A DNA stretch of 13,610 nucleotides from JBBQQG01 sp038216175. Its GTDB lineage: Bacteria; Patescibacteriota; Saccharimonadia; Saccharimonadales; OMJO01. Positions 9,437 through 13,610 of this stretch are shown here, in pieces. The notes under the pieces were generated by a model. That model was not told the origin of the DNA and made no database searches. It saw only the letters and a program-made list of their open reading frames with translations. The first letter of the stretch is position 1. Each line of letters begins with the position of its first letter. Made by a program: the position numbers and the translations under genes. The stretch covers positions 1-13,610 of the forward strand of contig JBBQQG010000083.1 of NCBI GenBank assembly GCA_038216175.1. The letters run 5' to 3'.

Positions 9437-10014
9437 ATGAGATCGCAAGAGGAAATCGATGAAGTGTTGGTAGATTCAGGACCTTTAGCTGGGCTTAGAT
9501 ACCGTAGAATGCAGTTGTTAAATGGCCTGCCAATGCGATCCTCGTAGTAATCCAGTACGAGGCTTGACGCCTGGAACGGCCCTCCCCCAGCAAATGTGCC
9601 CTGGAACGGCCCTCCCTGTATATTTTTATCTACGACAGATACAATAAATCTGAAAAGTGCATTCGCTTCCTAGACATTGATTTACCTTGTGGAACGAAAT
9701 AAAAAAAAGTAAATTCGAGAAATTGACTTTGTAATTTGAAAACTAAGTTTTGTCATTCAGAATTTGTGTTTACAAATAAAGAAAAAAGTTTTACATTTTT
9801 TGCATTTTTTGTTCTCGTTCGACTAGGTAAATCGATGTCTGGAAAGCGATTGCACTTTTCAGATTTGTTGTATCTGTCGTAGATAAAAAGATACAGGGAG
9901 AGCCGCTCCAGGCGTCAAGCCTCGTACTCAAACGACTCTGCCGTCGACTTGATAACAAAGCTTATGGAAGGCGCACGTGAAGATTTTGTAAAAATCAAAC
10001 GTGCCCAACTGTAA
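9437..10014 (+). CDS. Candidate small gene (69 aa) split by a foldback element
   Basis: The ATG at 9437 has an in-frame TGA just upstream at 9416-9418. The first part reads MRSQEEIDEVLVDSG.., ending ..NGLPMRSS at a stop made at the element junction. Beyond the element, the same style of sequence resumes: YSNDSAVDLITKLMEGARED.. to TAA at 10012-10014. Splicing 9544-9911 (TC|GTAGTA and GCTCCAG|GCG, 368 bp) joins them in frame for 69 residues. Precisely deleting 9547-9926, the segment between two CCTCGTA copies, also restores the frame (S-S-Y-S-N-D). Agreement of frame on both sides is the main evidence. I recognise no family; the product is small, charged and likely helical near its C-terminus. 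It may be a broken gene or a chance pairing. Confidence 0.35.
9547..9926. mobile_element. Long-arm foldback element, about 375 bp
   Basis: The left arm (about 9554-9687, starting AGTACGAGGCTTGACGCC) and right arm (about 9825-9928, ending GGCGTCAAGCCTCGTACT) are inverted copies of some 104 bp with few mismatches, around an A/T-rich core of about 137 bp. The left arm holds an extra 30 bp because CTGGAACGGCCCTCCC is present twice, at about 9571-9586 and 9601-9616. The 7-mer CCTCGTA lies at 9540-9546 and 9920-9926; it could be a target duplication but is also the inverse of the arm end, so the exact boundaries are uncertain. No ORF is present. Confidence 0.7.
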
Positions 10015-10155
10015 CGCATTACGTGCGAGTTCAACTCGAGCATTCTAGATCGAGGGAGCCATCTATCACGAAATTCTACTGGCAAATTGTCATTTTATTT
10101 ATCTTTTGCAGCTAGTATGCGTAGTGAGTGAACCAAAATTTGATTAAGTGGATTC

Positions 10156-10563
10156 ATGTTCATAAGAAGAAAAAAAAAAGTGTCAATATGTGGGTCAACT
10201 GCCACGTCAGGTTTTATGTATTTCCTTGGTCGAATTTATCCTCCCGACCGAGTGGACAACGCGCGGGCTGAGTCACGGATGGAAAGCCTCAATGGGGTGA
10301 ATCATCCAGGCCTAAGCAGGTTAAGGTGCGTTAAGATAAGGGGAGTGCGTGCCTCCTCCAACTCATTCCTAAGACTTGACAACACAGCGGATTATAGGGA
10401 TAATGAGACCAAATATTATCCACCATCGGTATATCAGATCCTATTAGAGAAGAAACTTCCATTGACCCGGGGCTCTATCTGGAAAAGTGTTGACTTGTCG
10501 ACTGTTGGGCAACATTTTACACTACTGAATCGATTTCAAGTAAGGCAAACAAGGTATATCTAA
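10156..10563 (+). CDS. Unrecognised 135-codon ORF
   Basis: The frame opens with MFIRRKKKVS and runs to TAA at 10561-10563. It is mixed in composition, without low-complexity bias, but contains no motif or domain I recognise, and no signal peptide or membrane segment. Near the 3' end, TTTCAA|GTAAGG at 10540 is a good splice-donor match, so a real exon could end at 10539. It converges on the minus-strand gene ending at 10713. It may be a genuine hypothetical gene, a transposon remnant, or chance. Confidence 0.2.
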   Translation: MFIRRKKKVSICGSTATSGFMYFLGRIYPPDRVDNARAESRMESLNGVNHPGLSRLRCVKIRGVRASSNSFLRLDNTADYRDNETKYYPPSVYQILLEKKLPLTRGSIWKSVDLSTVGQHFTLLNRFQVRQTRYI

Positions 10564-10712
10564 CGCGTATGCCATGGGTTACTGCTTCAGCGAAGTACAT
10601 TACAATGAACTTACGGTAGTATAGTGTTTAAAACCTTGGAGTTGAACAAAAACGAAGGAGATAACAAAAACTCAAATGATAAAAGGAGGCAATACCACGG
10701 TGGTGTATGTTG

Positions 10713-12793
10713 TTACGGCACTAGATTGGGATCCGGCATGCGGGGCAAGTTGAGTGGGATGCCCAGCCTCTTGTAGTTGTCATAGTCGACAAACAAACGG
10801 TTGTACCAGGGCGTGTTGCGCAGCATGGTGGCCTCGTCGACCGGCACGGGCGGTTTGCGCGGTGGCGGTGGCTGCACTGGGAACGCTCTGATCGGCACAG
10901 CGGGTTCCGGCTTGGCTGGAATCTTCTGCTCCACCGGCGTGATTAACGGACGTTTGGCCGTTTGAATCACAGCCGGTTTGGTCGGAGGGACGATGGGCCG
11001 AATGGGGCCGGCGGCTGGGGGCATACCTGCAACTGGCCGTGGTGGTGGAGCCGGAGGCCGAGCTGGGGAACTATTGGGTCGTGATGGTCCACTCGTGCGT
11101 GGTGGTAATGGACGCGGCGCTAAGGGTCGTGCCGGTTGTCCCATTGGACGAGGCGGTGGACCCATGGGTCTCCCAGGCAGTCCCAAGGGTCTTCCAGGTG
11201 GTCCCATTGGTCTCCCAGGTGGTCCCATGGGTCTGGGTGGGGGTCCCATAGGTCGACCAGGTGGAGGCGGTCCCATCGGTCTTCCCGGTGGACCCATAGG
11301 TCGAGGTGGAAGTCCCATTGGTCTCCCAGGCGGTCCCATCGGTCTTGGCGGTGGGCCAATTGGTCGTCCCATTGGTGGTGGTGGTCCCATGGGTCGCCCA
11401 GGTGGAGGTGGTCCCATTGGTCTTGGCGGTGGACCTATGGGTCTCCCTGGTGGAGGTGGTCCCATTGGTCTCGGTGGTGGACCCATGGGTCTCCCAGGTG
11501 GAGGTGGTCCCACTGGTCTCGGCGGTGGACCCATGGGTCTCCCAGGGAAAGGTGGGCCCATTGGTCGTGGTGGAGGTCCCATCGGTCTTAAGGGTTGGCC
11601 CATAGGTCTTCCTGGTGGCGGAGGTGGACCCATCGGACGCGGCGGTGGCCCCATGGGTCTTGGTGGAGGTCCCATGGGCTGGCCAGGTGGCGGCGGAGGA
11701 GGTCGTCCCGGCGGTGGTGGTCCCATTGGTCGATGACCGGGCGGAGGTGGGCCACCTGAAGGCAAAGGGCGATAGGTTATTATCTTGGCCCCAGGCACAG
11801 TCGGGTCTACCAACCAAGAAAAAGAGTAAGCCATGTTCAGAGAACATCTACTGCGCAAGGTCAACGACAAAATAAAAGTTCATACTGTTGCGAAAGCCAG
11901 GTGGCGGAGGTGGCGGTCCACCCCTGAATCCTGGCGGTGGCTGTGGCGGTCCACCACGAAATCCTGCTGGCGGAGGACCTCCACGGGGTGGAAAAGGCGG
12001 TTGACCTCGGAATCCCTGAGCTGGTGGTCCCCCACGGAGCCCTGGTGGCGGGGGAGGTCCGCCGCGGTTCCCTGGTGGGGGACCTCGAAAACTTGGGGGT
12101 GGTGGTGCGCGTGGCGGCGGACCGCGTTGTGGTGGTGGTCCGCGCTGGAATTCCATCTGGTCCGCCGACTCGACGTGATCATAGTCGTCATCGTCGTCCA
12201 GTGAACTCTCATCGATCTCTCTGTATTTGCCCTTTACTTCTTCATTTGTGGTCGTGTAGTCATCATCATCGTCAAGTTCTTCGCTGTTTTCCGCACCGGT
12301 TAGCTCGCGCCGGGATCTGTGCGACTTCTTATTGTGAAGCTTGCCTTGCTCCTTGTGACGATTCGACTGCTGATCGGACGTGTCTGTGCCATCGTAGTCA
12401 TCGTCGTCGTCGAGTGCGTAGACACCCGAGCGGTGATTGGTGCTCTTGACTAACTCGGCTTGGGTGTAGTCGTCTTCATCAAAAGTGTATGGTGCCAAGT
12501 GGTGCGTCTTCTTCGATGTGGCGTACCTTTGGTCTTCCGTTTGATCTTCCGAGTAGTCATTGTCGTCATCCATCAAGGATTTCGTGCGTTTCTGCCGGGA
12601 AGTAAACATTTGACCTTTGTAGTGGTACTGTGAATCATACAGTCCGGAAAATATGTCTGCGCAGACTGCCATACAAGACAGTAAATACGGATCAGTAACC
12701 AAAGAGTGTGTGCTGTTTAAGATTGCTCCATCAGCTTTATGCAGTAGTCGACTGTCTGAAGAATTCAGCTTTACCTTTGAAACAATCAATCAT
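10713..12793 (-). CDS. Acidic / proline-rich repeat protein, three exons
   Basis: Proposed exons (minus strand): 12793-12775, 12656-11886 and 11806-10713 (TAA at 10715-10713). Introns are 118 and 79 bp, GT-AG and both phase 1; the second has a strong pyrimidine tract before its acceptor. The joins give 627 residues. Residues about 7-175 are acidic and polar, with four Leu/Met-Asp-rich-Tyr motifs (MDDDNDY, LDDDDDYD, LDDDDDYT, LDDDDDYD) and basic clusters RQKR and RSRR that resemble furin sites. The next ~380 residues are Pro/Gly-rich: first GFRGGPPPPP-type repeats, then GRPMGPPPRPMGPPPP-type repeats. The tail (NTPWYNRLFVDYDNYKRLG..) is not repetitive. There is no signal peptide in this model. 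The first exon (MIDCFK) is uncertain; an in-frame ATG at 12672-12670 is an alternative. Function unknown; a structural, matrix-like or scaffold role would be a guess. Confidence 0.7.
11130..11750. repeat. Coding minisatellite in the proline-rich exon
   Basis: About 620 bp of imperfect tandem repeats encode GRPMGPPPRPMGPPPP-like units (16 residues, 48 bp at the most regular part). These are built from a smaller RPMGPP core with Met/Ile/Leu exchanges and insertions. DNA units such as GGTCCCATTGGTCT and GGACCCATGGGTCT recur throughout. The repeats open long shadow frames on both strands. Confidence 0.85.
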
Positions 12794-12866
12794 GTACGAG
12801 ACAGAGCACAATACCTGCAGCATTTACTGGTACCCTCTGGCCACACGTGTACCGTGCTCTGATCAA

Positions 12867-12873
12867 TTTTATA
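12867..12873 (-). promoter_or_regulatory. TATA box of the acidic/proline-rich gene
   Basis: TATAAAA on the minus strand, about 75 bp upstream of the proposed ATG at 12793. A start site 25-30 bp downstream (about 12840-12850) would leave a 5' UTR near 50 nt. The position relative to the coding sequence is the support; the motif alone could occur by chance in AT-rich DNA. Confidence 0.45.
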
Positions 12874-12891
12874 CATCATAATGATGATGTA
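12872..12891. promoter_or_regulatory. Palindrome next to the TATA box
   Basis: TACATCAT (12872-12879) and ATGATGTA (12884-12891) are perfect 8-bp inverted arms around AATG. They abut the TATA box on its upstream side, so this could be a dimeric transcription-factor site. No specific factor can be assigned. Confidence 0.25.
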
Positions 12892-12899
12892 CTAATTGG

Positions 12900-13610
12900 T
12901 TATTGGTTTTCACTTATACCCACGAAGCATCTATTCTAACTAATTAAATGCCTTTGTACCGTGGGAGATCACATCAACAATCGTAAGAAACGGAAATAAG
13001 GTAGACGGACCATCCCTATTGTCTGGCATTAAATTCAGAAAATAAAACTTCACAGGAATTGAAAGAATAATTTCAGTTAATTGTATGCGGCTCGATATTT
13101 ACAGTAAGTATTATACAAAACGAGATGTTGCGGACCGGGGAATTTGCCATTTTGTTTTTATTGAAAGGTCCTTGGCTGTGCCGCACAGGGTACAGCGGCT
13201 AGAAAGCCAAGAAACCCCCGGGCGGGCGGGCGGTGAACGAAAATTAATCCAAACACACAGCAAAGTGAAAACGAAGACAATGAATGACAAAGCAGGGTGA
13301 AAGTTTAACTGTGGTCAAGCGGTCAAGTCGGGGCTGCTCATGGAAAGTGTACAGCACACGCACGCTGCATCCAATAAGAACGAGAGACAGTTGTATTAAT
13401 AGTAAGTACAAGGAAATCGGACATACTCGCCTCACAATTAACCTCGATTATCTGCATGCAGACATCTATCTGCATGCAGATATTCAACATTAATATTAAA
13501 GTCGAATCAATTACTAGGTCAATTGTTCATTATAATAATATTTTGCTGTAAGAAAAGGGGATACGTTAACGTTCGTGTAATTTATAACAATCAAGTTAAT
13601 CAACTCATTC
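12900..13610. other. No supported gene
   Basis: AT-rich sequence upstream of the minus-strand gene. A minus-strand frame at 13244-13435 begins with a hydrophobic signal-like run (ISLYLLLIQLSLVLIG) but has no ATG, only GTG, so it is not called. A short G/C-rich run (CCCGGGCGGGCGGGCGG) lies near 13217. Confidence 0.4.
13451..13480. repeat. Duplicated 12-bp palindrome
   Basis: The perfect palindrome TCTGCATGCAGA occurs at 13451-13462 and again at 13469-13480 (18-bp spacing). The second copy extends to 14 bp (ATCTGCATGCAGAT). It could be a paired protein-binding site or a small repeat. Confidence 0.5.

Noticed and set aside
10978..11736. Long plus-strand ORFs (Gly-rich) opposite the proline-rich exon
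   Set aside because: They are mirror frames of a tandem repeat whose real reading is minus strand, shown by the spliced exons, the non-repetitive C-terminal tail and the acidic N-terminal region.
13244..13435. Minus-strand signal-peptide-like ORF that might be exon 1 of the acidic/proline-rich gene
   Set aside because: It has no ATG (starts at GTG, with an in-frame stop upstream), and a TATA box and ATG lie closer to the gene.
1..13610. tRNA, rRNA, CRISPR or bacterial operon features
   Set aside because: I found no cloverleaf with T-loop consensus, no rRNA-like sequence, no direct-repeat/spacer array and no ribosome-binding-site structure; the genes are spliced.

Overview
This is eukaryotic, animal-type DNA. 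Coding segments are broken by GT-AG introns (deduced lengths run from about 50-80 bp to over 2 kb). One gene is clearly a metazoan peptide GPCR. Non-coding parts are AT-rich and hold several short non-autonomous DNA transposons. The thyrotropin-releasing-hormone-receptor-like gene (protostome counterparts are EFLGamide receptors), small introns and repeat content suggest an invertebrate. I cannot name the phylum or species from sequence alone.

Layout. (1) Positions 1-5976, + strand: the 3' part of a TRH/EFLGamide-receptor-like GPCR, four visible exons running from extracellular loop 1 to the C-tail; TM1-TM2 lie off the left edge. The Arg of the DRY/ERY motif is Ile. Its introns carry a hAT-like MITE (1991-2413) with an 8-bp target duplication, a 142-bp inverted-repeat element, two perfect CRE palindromes and an AT-rich tandem duplication. 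(2) 5977-7474: mostly non-coding, with a TIR element at 6332-6650 and a weak exon-like ORF near 6855-7250. (3) 7475-8957, + strand: an NYN/PIN-like putative nuclease gene. It needs a frame change in its first exon and has coding-like sequence beyond its stop, so it may be a decaying pseudogene or contain a very small intron. Its intron holds a hexanucleotide array. (4) 9107-9248: a near-perfect mariner-like foldback element. (5) 9437-10014, + strand: a candidate 69-aa gene whose two halves join in frame only when a ~370-bp foldback element is removed, so the element either acts as an intron or interrupts the gene. (6) 10156-10563, + strand: an unrecognised ORF. (7) 10713-12793, - strand: a three-exon gene for a roughly 627-aa low-complexity protein, acidic with repeated Leu-Asp-rich-Tyr motifs at the N-terminal side and a very long Pro/Gly/Arg/Met repeat domain after it, with a TATA box upstream. 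(8) 12900-13610: no supported gene.

The genes do not look functionally linked; this is ordinary eukaryotic gene order. The points most worth following are the GPCR with a non-canonical E-I-Y motif, the foldback element that behaves like an intron in a small gene, and the disrupted or recoded NYN gene.
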